From: Monosporascus cannonballus
Lineage: Eukaryota; Ascomycota; Sordariomycetes; Xylariales
NCBI GenBank assembly: GCA_004154925.1
Contig: QJNS01000082.1
Coordinates: forward strand, 186,001 to 250,000
DNA: 64,000 nucleotides
Direction: 5' to 3'
The position numbers and the translations under genes are program-made. The notes under the pieces are model-generated. The model did no database searches. It had not been told where the DNA came from and worked only from the letters and a program-made list of their open reading frames with translations. Of this stretch, positions 22,701 to 35,744 are shown piece after piece. Position 1 is the first letter of the stretch. Each line of letters opens with the position of its first letter.

Positions 22701-23424
22701 ATACTTTTAGCTAAAGTTTTATTAGCTTACCTAATGTTTTTTTGCGGATTTGGAAATAAAGCCAGTTAATAATACTGGCTTATCTTATATTATGCGTCAA
22801 ATGGGCATATATTTAGTAAAATTAAGTAACGGGAGAAAATCAAAAATAAAACTATTCGAATTTTAGTTAAATTCGCTTTAGGTATCGTCGATTCGTAAAA
22901 TATTTAAAATATTATCTAAAACGGATAATTTTCCAATTATATTATTTTGGTAATATTAGGTTCCAATTAAAATAAACAGAATAAATAATTCCATTATAAA
23001 AATTTGATAAAAAAATAAATAACGTTCGGAAAAGTTAATACGTAACTTTAAGACCTTATATCGCCAACTATTTACGTAATTTTAAATATTTCTTTTTCCA
23101 TTTTCGCCAATTATTCGTTTATTGTAAAAAGGTTTTTTATTATAACTTTAATTAAATTTATTATAATATCGAAATAATGTCGTAAATTTTCGAAGGTTTT
23201 AATTTCGGAAATAATAATATCAATAATAATAAATCGTTATAAAATATTTTTTTACAAAATAACAACCTTAATTAAAAAATAATTTAGAAATTTTTGTTAT
23301 TAATAACTAAGATAATAACGAAATGCTTAGCGAAAATTATCTGCTAAAAACGACGATAGAAATTACTAAAACTAAAGGCTAATTAAAATAAATTCGAATT
23401 AAAAAAAAGATATCCGAAAGCTAA

Positions 23425-23697
23425 ATTCGGAACCTAGTTATTTATATTCTAGCCAATAATTACTTAACGAAAAACAATTTAACCTACCGAGCTTACCCAG
23501 CCAAAGAAACCGCTTTATTACGCCAGATTATTCGAGCCGATCTTAATCCCAGATATAACGGGGGGTCGATTTTCTTATTGTTAACCAAAAATATTATAAC
23601 TATCGGGAGCATTAATACGAAAATTAGGTGGTTTAATTTTAATAGCACTTATAATTTTAAAAAATCGTTAATAGCAAAAATAATAAAAACTTATTAA
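23425..23697 (+). pseudogene. Protein-like relic inside the TIR element, family uncertain
   Basis: In this otherwise stop-ridden interior a plus-strand frame stays open for about 90 codons and contains AYPAKETALLRQIIRADL followed by NPRYNGGSIF. It reminds me of a YPARETALLRQLLRxD block found in large fungal proteins that pair a recombinase-like region with a RecQ-type helicase, but this is memory-based and I could not find helicase motifs further on. Frames break on both sides. It could mark cargo carried by the element or the element's own protein. Confidence 0.3.
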
Positions 23698-26600
23698 ATA
23701 AAGTTATTGGCATATTTAATAAAATAAACCGTAATTCGAAATATTAAAAGAACTTTATATAAGTTTATTAACAAATAATTAAATAGCTTAAAATCAAATA
23801 TCGGCAATATGGGTATTATTTTATATATCCTACCTTTCTTAAAAAAAGGAATAAGTTCCATAAAAAATATTTACAGAATAATATATGCCGCAAAAAAATA
23901 GATTAAACGGACTTAGTTGCTAATACCAAAGTTTTTAATATAATTATAATATATATATAGTTTAAAATAATACCAAAAACCTTTTATGTAACCTTTTATT
24001 AGTAGATTTTTATTAAACTTTATTTATTTTTTAACTTTTGTTCTTTTTCTTTTAGGAATAATAATTTTAAAACAATTTCTATTTATTATAATTAAAATAT
24101 AATATTATTTATAATGCCTAATTTTAATTGGATTTTTTAATTAATTATTTGGTATTTTAAAATTTGCTAACTAAAGGTCTTTTAAATAAATATTTTCGAA
24201 CTATAATATTATTTTACGATAACGGCTTTAACTTACTAATTATAAAAATATATATAAAGCATATATAACCGTATATTAACGCGGTTGTTAAACATAAATT
24301 TAAGAATATCCCTTTAAAGTTTTATATATTAATTAATTATAACGTTTAAATTATGTTTTATTTAATATTTTCGTTCCAAAAATTATTATTCATTAGATTA
24401 ACTGAGAATAAAAAAGGCGTTATTTCTTAATTAATATTTAACTTTATAATATTAAATCGAATAAATCTAATAACAATAAGTTATTACGTCGGTTAAAAAA
24501 GCTAGGAATAACCGACTGATTTTATGTTCTTATTACGGATAATAACCTTGGTATTAATTAAATAATTATATAAAGATAACTCCAACGAAAATTAAGCAAT
24601 AAATTCTAATGGGCAAACGAGATTCGATATCATATATATACGTTATATACTTTATAAAAAGTATTTAATAATTTCTTTAAAGCTTATAACATAAAGTTAT
24701 TAAATAAATTTAAAAAACTTTAAACGAATAAAATAAAAAATTTAAGATTTTGCCGAAATAAGGCAAAAGTCTTATTAACCGGAAAAAGGAATATATAATT
24801 ATACTGGTATATTTTTTTGAAATAATTATGAAATAATTATTTAATTTTTATAATTACTTATATTTATTATTTAAATTTACTTCGGCTTTAACAAAAAAAA
24901 CTTTTTATAAGTTTAACAAAACATAATTATAAATAAGATTTTGGATTATAAAAACGTATTTTAGATGGTCCGTAACGTATATAACTGTTAGAATTCGATA
25001 ACTTTTTTTTTGTTACCTATTATAAAAATATACCTCGTAATTTAAAGGTTTATACGCGAATATTTACTATTAAAAACCGAGTTATATATTGCCCCTTAAC
25101 GGTATTAAATTTATTCGTTATTTCGTTAATATTTTTTAAATATTGTATTTAAATAACGAACAATTTCGGTTTTTCTCGGGAAAACCATATTTCCTATATA
25201 GTAAGCGGATATAAAATTATGCTTAAATATTTACGTAAATGCGAAAAATATATCGTTAAGGCTAATCAAAAGTATTGCCCGGATAAAAAACCAGAAAATA
25301 ACGAAAAAATAAAAAATAAAAAAAAACTAATATTTTTTAAATTTATTAACCGATTATTATTATAATTACGATTATTACCGAAAATATCAAATTAATAATT
25401 TTAAAAATTCTTAAATATATTAATAAGCTCTTTATTAATAATCGCCTATTAATTTATTTTTCCGTCCTAATTTATTTATTATTAAATAATATAATTATTA
25501 AATTCCTTAATTACTTTAACGATTAATAAAAATATTTTAATTAAAATTATTTAATAATATATTTTATAAAAAAGCCGTTAAATACTTTAAGCAAACGTAC
25601 AAAACATGTTAGAAAAAATATAACAACCGGGGTATATAATCTATTATACGTACTTTTATTTCGGATTACGGAAACCTTACCGAAAGTTTCTTATTAAATT
25701 CAAATGTTAAAAGAAAAAAGATTTAATATACCGTATTAACGATAATCCGTAAGAAGATATTATTAACGATTATCTTTAATACGAACGTAAATAATTTAAT
25801 TAATATTTAAAAATTATTTTTTAATTATTTTATTTAAATATCTATTTTAACGAAACCGTTTGAACATTATAATAACGGATTAATAATATATTTCCCGGTT
25901 TTGCTGATTTTATACGTAATTTATTATATATTTAATACTTTTCAGTATTAATAAAACATATTTAAAATTTTATTTTATTAAAATATTATTTTAACCGTTA
26001 ATTAATGTTATGATAATAATTTAAATTAATTTTGATTATATTATTTTATATCCAAATTAAAGTCTTTAATTTAAATAATAATATTACATATGGTAATAAT
26101 GATCCCGTCCATATCCGAAAACAATTCGAAAAACCTAAAGAAAAAATAAAGAAAATATTTTAAACTTTATTTATCGAAAATTTAAAGAAGTTATTGAATT
26201 AATATAACTTATTACTAAATAAATTTTACGAAATATTAAATAATAATTTAAAAAATCCGGATAAAACCGAAAATAACGAAAACGAAAATTAGGCATTTCG
26301 AAAATCTCCATATACTAATTAAACTGCTAGGGTAAACGGATTTTAATATAAAAAAGCTATATTTAAGGATTAATTTCGCAAAAAAAGAAAAAGACCAATT
26401 AATGTCAAAAATAAGGGCGTTATTAAAAAATAAATAAATAAGATTTCGAAAAGTTAAACTTTAACGTTTACTTAAAACCGGCCGTTTTTCTAAAATAGCT
26501 TAGATTTATCATTATAATCATAACAAACCAGGCCCGTAATTACTAGATTAGGGCGACAGGTAATATAGTTAACATATTCGCAACTTTTAAAGGCAGATTA

Positions 26601-27964
26601 AATTTAATATAAGGTTATTTCTTTTTTTTATTTGTTTTTATTATGTAATATACGAATTTTTACTATAAGAAATATTTATCTATATGTATAAAATTAAAGG
26701 AATAATTATAAAATAATAATATTATGTATATTATTTTTATCATAATAAAAAAATACGGCCTTTTAAAATGGAATAATTAGATAAATTTTGGAAACTTTTT
26801 TAACTACCCCATGGTATTTTATATACCTTATCTTCTCAAAAGAATTGCTTATACCTATATTTAATTAAAAGTTTATCGAATATCTATCTATTATTATACC
26901 GCTATTATAATTAAAAGTTTTACGCCATTATAATAATAAACTTAATTATAATAATAAAGTTTTACTAAAATAATTATAAAATAATTATTTATTAATAACT
27001 TAATAGTTATAATAATGGCCGAAATAGCGCGTACTAAATAAACGGTTTACCAATTAATTTTAAAATTAAAAAATTTACCTGGCGTTAAAAAGAAATTTCC
27101 TCGCGTTATAAAATAATCCCCGGCTAGGAAAACAATACCTAAGCGCCCGGCTAGGAAAATAATACGTAAGGGCCCGACCCTTTTTAAAAAGCGAAAAAAA
27201 CGCATTTTACCTAGTATTAAACTTTCTTTTAAAAAATGAAATAATCTTAAAATAATATTAATATATATAACCGCCGCTTTGCGTAAAATCCGACGATATT
27301 AAATAATTATTAAATTATTACTTAAAAAAGCGCCGTTTTAACATTTAATAAAAGAAATTTCGTAATAATTTAAAAGCTAATTACGATTCTAAGTTTTTAT
27401 TATAGGCGTTATACAGGAAACGGTAAAAACTGTATTAATCGAATTATTTAAAGCTAAATAATATATAAATTAATTTCGAAATAATTTAATTTTTTATAAC
27501 AACTAATTTATACGTTATTTATGCCAAACGAGGTACGATTTAATAAAAGGATATATAATTGGTTAAAAATATTCTAAGCTATTACCAAAGCTTAGCAGGA
27601 CCGTAAATAAAAGATGCGGCTCTCGGTGAAAAACATGGCATTTCGTTAAGCAAAGCTTATAACCAAAGTTTTAAGCGTACCAAAAAAAAAACGCGTAAAA
27701 TAATAACACGCAAAACAATAACGCGCAAAATAATAACGCGCAAAATAATAAGGATTCGGATAATACGTAGGATAATAATAATAATAAAATCTTGAACAAA
27801 AATTAAATTCGGTTTAGAAAAAAATCGGCGTTATTTGGTTTTATAATACCTAAAGAATTTTGTATAATTTAGTTATAAATTCTTTAATATTACTACTTTT
27901 ACTGGATTATTTCAGATTATTTCAAACTATTAAAGCGATTTGTTTTATGTGCAAATTTTTTACC

Positions 27965-28040
27965 TACTGGGTACCCGTGGGTCCTTGGCAAGACCCAATG
28001 GGTACCCAATAGGTCCTTGGCAAATCCGATGGGTACCCAT
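27965..28040. repeat. GGGTACCC/GGTCCTTGGC subterminal repeat cluster, right end
   Basis: Within 76 bp there are three GGGTACCC-type words and two GGTCCTTGGCAA words. This is the inverted-orientation counterpart of the cluster at 19680-19810 and supports pairing of these two positions as ends of one element. Confidence 0.65.
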
Positions 28041-28142
28041 TTTCTCACCCTACATATGGATGTCCATCAGTGGATATATGTGGACGACTTTGGGTATCTT
28101 GAGAAACGTCTTTGGTGTTGAAGTATGTGTATATAGCTAGCT

Positions 28143-28893
28143 CTAGGGCAGGTCGCCTTCTTCCGGAACGAATAACGAATCCTCTTTATCGTCAAGCATC
28201 TCATCCTTTGATTCGGCGTTAAGCCAATTCGTTGCCCATTTTTTGATCTCCTTATCAGTTATAGTTTAAAGTTTCGCCATCTTTCGGGCTTTATCCAAAG
28301 ATGTAAATAACGTATCGAAGTTATTAATTATTCCAGCCCTATGCTACGAACGCAACGTTTAACACATCTTAATCAGCATAACATTTAGCCTATTACGTAA
28401 TTCGTTAACTATTCGACCTGTAGCTGAAAAAAGACGCTTACATTCTGCTGATATGGGCTGTATCGTGAGGAAATCAAGGGCCATACGGGAGAGGCGAAAA
28501 TACTTCACGCTTTTCTGTATCCAATATGCGATAGGGTCCTGAACCTCTCGATCCTCAGGCTCGAAATCCACACACCAAGCCCTATATTCGCCGAAGGCAT
28601 CGCAAACTTCTATACCGACCGAATCGTCTAATCCCATAATGCTAGGGCCATATCGTAATTGTTCGAAATATTATTACAATTCGTTATAATAACGCTTCGC
28701 TCTTTTAACTGGTCGCGCGTATTCCGCCTATGGCAACACCTTTATATAGGCGTATCCCTTTAGCCATACATTTTCCACTTAATCGCAAACGTATTAAATT
28801 TATTTTGGGTAATCGGCCCAATTCCCTTTGAACCATTATTATCAATACGCAAAATAAAACGCGAAAGCAATAACATATATCAGAATTTCCTTT
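28143..28893 (-). pseudogene. hAT transposase C-terminal part, disrupted
   Basis: On the minus strand the frame 28637-28359 encodes the hAT dimerisation region: DPIAYWIQKS, RLSRMALDFLTIQPISAECK, RLFSATGRIVNELRNRLN. A tail with acidic text (KDEMLDDKEDSLFVPEEGDL) continues to a stop at 28143-28145. Further upstream (28700-28893), a WFKGNWADYPK-like segment matches the transposase core before the dimerisation domain. Internal stops and frame changes show it is dead. The reading continues on the far side of the gypsy element at 35533-35710, so the retrotransposon split this gene. The W(V)xxW and RLFSA.. signatures make the superfamily call firm. Confidence 0.8.
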
Positions 28894-29256
28894 TGTTACG
28901 ACCTGACAAGCCACGGCCTCCAGGAACGGTCGCAACGGAGAAGGCCAAGAAAAACATGTGGATCAGGTCACGTGATGGATCACCAACTCACTGGTGGTAA
29001 GCCAGTGAGCCGGATCACCAACTTACTGGTGGTAATCCAGCTAAAAGAGAAGGATATATACGCTTATTAATTCCATAATCTAGATAGCACCAGCTTGTAA
29101 TACTTATTAATACCAATCGTTTGCAATAAGGCATTTCCGGTATTAAGAGACGTAATACGATTACTATATCTATTGCTCAGATTCCCACGATACTTCTGTT
29201 AACATAAACCCGTCGACTTAAGGTTTAATAATTGGTTAAACCGTTTAGCCGTTATA
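28894..29256 (+). repeat. 5' LTR of element A
   Basis: Starts TGTTACGACCTGACAAGCC and ends GCCGTTATA. It contains two near-identical blocks of CACTGG/TACTGG-type repeats (GGATCACCAACT...) at 28978-29040. It is less damaged than the 3' copy. The flanking CCTTT at 28889-28893 is the left target duplication. Confidence 0.9.
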
Positions 29257-29316
29257 CGTTGTAAGCTTTTATTCAGTAGTACCGTCAGATTCTGAGTAAT
29301 ACTTAATACTGTTAAG

Positions 29317-32300
29317 ATGTCGACTAGCATTTAGGAAACCCTTATTCAGCAGCTTCAGGTTCGAATTCGGGAACTGGAAAAAAAAGTTCGATAATTTAGG
29401 GTTACGCCTGCCTAACCTTTTTTCGTCCGTATAAAGCCAAAGAAACCAGAACCTTACGATGGAAAAGGTAACCTTTAGATTTTCTTAATTTAGGCACGAA
29501 TTTACCTTCGCTTTTTAAATCTTAATAACCCAGCGGATATGATTTTAACAATAAAAGTATGCCTAATAAAAAATACGGTTAATTAATTTAAACCTATTAT
29601 GAAAAATTTTTTGGAAATAAGAAAAGCAGATAAGGAAGATTTTATTAATAAGATTTTTTAACTTATATTAATTTCGAAAACAAAATACGCGATAATTTCG
29701 GTAATCCGGATAAAAAACGATTAACGGTTTAATAATTTCTGTAATTCCGATAAAAAGGATTTGCATCTAAGTACGCCATAACTTTTAAGAATTTTACAGT
29801 TAAGGCAGGATAAGAAAATAATGAAATTGACGCCTTTATCGACATATTTTATAAAAAGTTAAAGAATAATATAAAAAATAGGATTATTCGGATTAAATAA
29901 CCAGTTACCCTGGACCGGTATATCGCAAAAGTAATTAAGATTAATAATTGACAATTTGAGAAACGATAGGAAAAAAAAGGATAATATGTTTTACGTTCGG
30001 GATATAACAAGTCTAACTAGGGGAAAAAACGAAACGTATTTTTTATTTTTTACGAAACGGCGTTAGGATTTATGGAATTCGGCGTTACTTATAGATAAGA
30101 TTAAAGCCAGATTAAGTGCTTTAATTATGGCAAAATAGGACATAAAGCTAATAAATGTAAGAAGCCGAAAAAGTTACGATAGGATAACTGGACCCCTATA
30201 CCGGAAGGACAGTTTAGGAACAATTAAGGAAACGATAATAAAGCTATTAACATAATCCAAGCCAAATACGTATTAGGCCTTAAGCAAAAGGTCTAATAGA
30301 AATTATTACGACAAAAAATCCGACGAAAAATGCGAAAAACCAAAAAGCTGGTTTAATAAGTAATGCAAATATAATAAAAGGCATTATAAAAATAATTACG
30401 CAAATATTAAAATTAAATAAAAAAAATCTATTTCGGAATCCCCGATTAATACGGCAGAATATATACTATATATTATTAACAACGAAAATATCCCGATTAC
30501 GAAAAAAGGAAATAACATATTTACGTACGAATTACCTGTATATATTATAAAGGATTCGATTTTCCAAACCGTACCGGGCATAATAAAAATAATAAGTAAT
30601 AATATCGATAATTTCGAATTATAACCCCAGGAAATATCCAGCAGTTAGCCGAAATAAAGAATTGGCCTAAAGAAAAGTAATGCTTATAAAAAACCCCTTT
30701 TATTATTATGGATAATATAATTACTAAACGGAAAAAGAATTAATCCAGCGTACGATAAAAAAGCATTATTAAAAAATTATTACGGACTTTTATTTTTAAA
30801 TAATATTTATTATAAATCCTTACGAAAAAAAGGCCATTAAAGAAGAAATACGTTAATTTATAGGAGATTTCTGGAACGATAGCCAAAACGACGCATAATA
30901 AAATATAGTTGCAAATATAAGAGAATAATTTATTCGAGAAAAAGAAGAATTATAAGAAAACCAGGAATAATTAATACGGTTCGAAAGAACAGTATGCCGG
31001 CAATAACGACAAATATAACAGCTTAACGCGTTGTATACAGAAATATAGATAAAGCTTAACAAATTCGAATAGAAATTAAAAGAAAAAAGTTACCTATAAA
31101 AAAGCTGCAAAATAACGAAACCCAGAAGAATTAAAGAGAACTCCTAAAAAAGGCTTTAAACGCGATAATAAAAAACGTTAATAATTTTATTACTTTAGAT
31201 ATACGAATCGGAACGTATTGGTATACCGTAATAGTAAATTACGGAACTTTAGGCGGAAATTATATTATACCGGATATAATTAACGAATTTAAACTGTTAT
31301 GGAGATATAAATTGAAACCTTATATAACGACAAATATCGAAAGTTAGGAATTCAATTACGATAACGGAAAAATCATATGCAAAATTAATTATTTCGAAAT
31401 TTTGATTAAAAAATAATACCAGATAATTAATTTCGATATCGTTTTATTTGGGAATTACGATATAATCTTAGGATTATTATGAATATGCCAGTACGGAATT
31501 TTAATTAATGGCGGGATTAACTAGGTAAGGTTCGTTTTATACCTTATTAGTAAATAAAAAAAAATTAAGATCTTAATATTCGATCGGTAATGGCGACGAA
31601 TACAGGCATAAAAATACGATAAATACCTTATTACCCAAAAAAATAAAACATAAAAAAAACGGATATCGGAAAAAAATACGACGTATCGTTATTATTGTTA
31701 AAGCGAAACTAAAGCAATTGAATAACGATTTCGAATAATAAAAATAACAGCTTAAAAAGTTAAAAAATTTAATTAATATGTTATTATAATATTACAGATA
31801 TAAGCAGTTTTTTAAAAAAAGAGCTTAATACGAAATTATTAGAACATAGCGAATAGGATTACGAAATAATTTTTAAAAAAGGATTTTTAACAAAATTTTA
31901 CCCTATTTATAACCTTAATAAAAACGAATTACGTATTTTCAGAGAATATCTGGAAAATCGGTTACAGAAAGGATAAATTTGATTTTTGAAGTTACTAATA
32001 AAATATTTAATATTTTTTATATTTAAGAAAAATAAAAAATTGCGATTTATGGTTAATTACCGATAATTAAATAACGTTATTATTAAAAATTAAATATTAT
32101 TATTTTTAATTACGGAAATAAAAAACCGATTTTACGGAACTAAATAATTTATAATATTTGATTTTAAAGATAAATATAACCTTATTAGGATTAAAGATAC
32201 GAATGAAAAATAACCTTTAGGATATAATACGGATTGTTTAAATATTTGGTTATATTAATATGATTTATAAACGTACTAGTAACTTTTTAACGGATAATAA

Positions 32301-34600
32301 ATTATGTATTACGAAAATACTTTAATATTTTCGTTATTTGTTATTTTAACGATATTTTTATTTTTTCGGAAACAGAAAAAGTATACGTAAAACATATTTA
32401 TAAAGTTTTTTAAACTTTATAAGACGTAAAATTATTTGTTAATGCGGAAAAGAATTAATTCCATATATAAGAAGTGGAATATTTGGGATATATTATTACT
32501 CCAGGACATATTAGGATGGACCCCAAGAAAATTATTGCAATTACAGAATGGTAGATATTAACGATAATTAAGGAGGTATAAGTATTTTTTGGATTCGCCA
32601 ATTATTATAGGAAATTTATTCGAAACTTTAGCAAAATAGTTATATTTTTAATAAATCTTACGAAAAAAAAGTTCAAATAAATGCCAAATACGGAAAAAGT
32701 ATTTTAAGTTATTAAGGATATAATTATTAATAAATTAATATTAATTATATACGATTTAAACCGTTTCGTTAAGTTAAAAATTAATATTTTGAATTCCGCG
32801 TTAAACGTAATAATTAAATAGCGAAATAATTAAGATAAATTGTACTTTATTGCATTTTTTTCGTACAAATTAAAAAAAGCCGAACTTAATTATGGTATTT
32901 CAGATAAGGAATTTATGGTTATTATTATAGCATTTCGGGAATTTAGGTATTTCCTAAAGGGAAATTTGTATTAGATTAAGGTTTATACGGATTATCAAAA
33001 TTTTACCCGATTTATTACAACCAAGGAATTTATAAAACGATAATTTCGTTATGCGGAAAAATTGGCGAATTTCGATTTTATTATTATTTATAAGAAAAAA
33101 TTAGAAAACGGTAAAGTAAATATTTTGAATAAACGACCAAACCTTAAAGAAAAATTAATTAAAATTAGCTATATAATTTTTAATATTATTATAAAAAGAT
33201 ATTTACGCTTACGACAAATTACGACAATTCGGGTAATACCTTATAATATATATTAGAAAATTTAACAGTATAACGATAGTTTTCTAGAAAACTAAAAAAC
33301 GGACAAAATACAAATTTTAAAAAAATATTAGAAAAATCTGATACGAAAGATATACGAATATTAATTATACGGATATATAGGGATTTATAAAACCTTAAAG
33401 CGATTTCGACGTATATATTCCTTTTTTAAAATGAAATTAATAATATAGAAAATTATACGGCAATATGATATTTGCGTTAGAATAAAGGCTTGACGATATA
33501 AGTTATATAAAGAATTACAGTTATTATTAATTGCAAAACAATTATGGTATTTAATTATATTCGATTTTATTATTAAGCTTTTTATATTAAAAGATTTAAT
33601 TACGGGAATATATTACGATAGCATTTTTGTAATCGTCGATCGATTTACGAAATTTTCTTATTTTTTACCATATTATAAAGATATAAATACTGAATAATTA
33701 GCATATATTTTCTTTAAACACATTTTTAATATATACGGATTATTAATGGAAATTATATCAAATAAAAAATTAATATTCGTATTTAAATTTTGGTAAAGCT
33801 TAATAATATAAATCGGCCTAAATTACAAATTATTTAACGTATTTAAACCATAAATAAATAAATAAATAAAACGAATAAATCAAATTTTGGAAATTTACTT
33901 ACGATATTATATTAATTACGAATAAAATAATTAAGTTAAAAAATTGCCAATCGTACAATTAGCTTATAATACTAGCTATTACGAAAGCATTAAGATAATA
34001 TTTACGAACGCAAATTTTGGTCTTATTCCAAAAATTTATAAAAAAACGCGTAACGACGGTCCAATTAATATTAAAATAATTTTTACGTTAAAATAATTAC
34101 GATATACTAAAAAATAAAAATAAAATTAAAATTCGTATAAAATCAAATAAATAAATATTATAAGTAAAAAAGGTTAAAAAGATTAACTTTTAAAAAGGGA
34201 AAAATAGTTTTCCTAATTACCAAAAATATTTAAATAAAAAAACTTAATAAAAAACTTGATTTTAAATATATCGGTCCATACAAAATCGCCAAAAAAATTT
34301 CAAAAAATAATTACTAATTGGAATTTTTACCAAAGGTTAAACTTTATCCAATTTTTTATATTTCTTTATTTGAATTAATAATGGATACCATTAAAATATA
34401 TACGGCATAAGATAATATGGAAATGGAAAATAAATAAATATACGAAATAAAGAAAATACTTAATATGCGAAAATAAGACGGATTTACTTAATACTTAATT
34501 AAATGGAAAAAGCATCCGAATTCCGAAAATACCTGGGAACCCGCCAAAAATCTTATTGGCGCCTAGCACCTATTAAAAAACTTTTACCAGCAATAACGGA
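29317..34600 (+). pseudogene. gag-pol relic of element A
   Basis: Gag begins at ATG 29317 with a coiled-coil-like QQLQVRIRELEKK but has a stop at codon 6. A zinc knuckle at 30117-30158 reads CFNYGKIGHKANKC, with the second Cys turned to Tyr. Reverse transcriptase shows MVNYR..LNN (about 32050) and YFNDIFIFSETEK (about 32342), where YxDD has become YFND; then FANYYRKFIRNFSKIV (about 32597). Integrase shows ITGIYYDSIFVIVDRFTKFS (33600-33660). The chromodomain region is near 34490-34600. Stops are frequent (many TAA/TAG in place of CAA/CAG/TGG), so nothing can be translated in full. Confidence 0.85.
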
Positions 34601-35169
34601 ACCACCCGAAATAATGGCATTCCAATCCACAAGATCTACGGAAAAAAACCTTTGGTCCACCGCATTCTAATTAATAACGTTTACCCCTTTTAAGGCCTAA
34701 ACCTCGATTACGGATTCCGATTCCAATTGCACAAAATTATTAAAATTATTTAAGGATTAAAGGGTACGATTAATAAATTTCGCACCCTAAAATTAATAGT
34801 ATTAACGTTAATAACGTATACAAAAAAAACGCGCAAAAATTTCGGACAAAGATTTTTCGGCCGTTAACTTTTCTTCTTTTAATCTTTTCGATTTTGCGAT
34901 ATAGCGATTAATTATAGAAATAGGAACTCCTGTCCCGTTATACGAACGACCTCGACGGACATATTCCTTACAACGAAAAACCCCATCTATTATTGGGTAA
35001 TTAAGCTACCGAACAAAACAAAAAAAATAAGGCATCGCGTCAAAACCTTCGAGTTCAATTAAATTAACCAAAGCAAGTCGCTGTTCGGATTTACGAAAAC
35101 GACGTTTGGATATACCGGAAGATATATTAAAGAAATCTTGAGGACAAGATTTTGGGAGAAAAGAAATCC

Positions 35170-35532
35170 TATTACGACCTAACAAGTTACGGCCTCCAGG
35201 AACGGTCGTAACGGAAAAGGCCAAAAAAAACATGTGGATTAGGTTACGTGATGGATTACCAACTTACTGGTAATGAGCCAGTAAGCCGGATTACCAACTT
35301 ACTGGTGGTAATCCAGCTAAAAGAGAAGGATATATACGCTTATTAATTCCATAATTTAAATAATATTAGCTTGTAATACTTATTAATACCAATCGTTTGT
35401 AATAAGGCATTTCCGGTATTAAGAGACGTGATACGATTACTGTATCCATTGTTCAGATTCCTACGATACTCCTGCCAACATAAACCCGTCGACTTAAGGT
35501 TTAATAGTTGGTTAAACCGCCTAGCCGTCACA
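35170..35532 (+). repeat. 3' LTR of element A
   Basis: Same length as the 5' LTR (363 bp). Starts TATTACGACC (TG changed to TA) and ends GCCGTCACA, which preserves the original terminus. It is followed by the target duplication CCTTT (35533-35537). Confidence 0.9.
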
Positions 35533-35710
35533 CCTTTAACTTAATATAATATTCGTTTAACTTTAATCAGATTAAGTTAAAATTCGCAATTATATATCGC
35601 AAATAGGGAAAATCTTTAATATATATTTTAAAGTTTTCTAACTTATTAAAAAGGAATTCGAAGCTTAAAATCATATTCCATATATTGTCGTATAAATGTA
35701 ACGTAGCTGG
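35533..35710 (-). pseudogene. hAT transposase fragment, upstream part
   Basis: On the minus strand this piece gives LYDNIWNMILSFEFLFNKLE and FPYLRYIIANFNLI followed, after one stop, by LKLNEYYIKL. That order (helical region, then the KLxxYYxKL segment) precedes the C-terminal half found at 28143-28893. With element A and one CCTTT removed the two parts abut. The N-terminus, including any BED zinc finger, is not recognisable. Confidence 0.6.
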
Positions 35711-35744
35711 AGGCTTGTTGCATGCGCTCTTATAAGGTGGATTT

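Larger units (their letters stand above)
19635..28052. mobile_element. 8.4-kb terminal-inverted-repeat transposon, hAT-type, RIP-degraded
   Basis: The left end reads TAGGGTGAG (19635-19643) and the right end CTCACCCTA (28044-28052), an exact 9-bp inverted repeat. Identical 8-bp flanks, CATATGGA at 19627-19634 and at 28053-28060, are the target duplication; 8 bp is typical of the hAT superfamily. Both subterminal regions carry clusters of GGGTACCC, GGGTCCTTGG and palindromes. The interior (about 19850-27950) is heavily AT-rich with stops throughout; the only coherent frame is at 23425-23697. Its size is larger than a simple hAT element, so it may be non-autonomous, composite or carry cargo. 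Both ends still have fairly normal composition while the interior is damaged. Confidence 0.75.
28894..35532 (+). mobile_element. Ty3/gypsy chromovirus-type LTR retrotransposon (element A)
   Basis: Two direct LTRs of 363 bp each (28894-29256 and 35170-35532) bound the element, and the 5-bp duplication CCTTT lies on both sides (28889-28893; 35533-35537). The LTR begins TGTTACG and ends in CACA, altered to TATA in the 5' copy. The interior runs plus-strand with gag, protease, reverse transcriptase, RNase H, integrase and chromodomain relics in gypsy order. Both LTRs differ almost only by C/T and G/A changes, as expected from RIP after insertion. It inserted in a hAT transposase gene. Confidence 0.92.
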
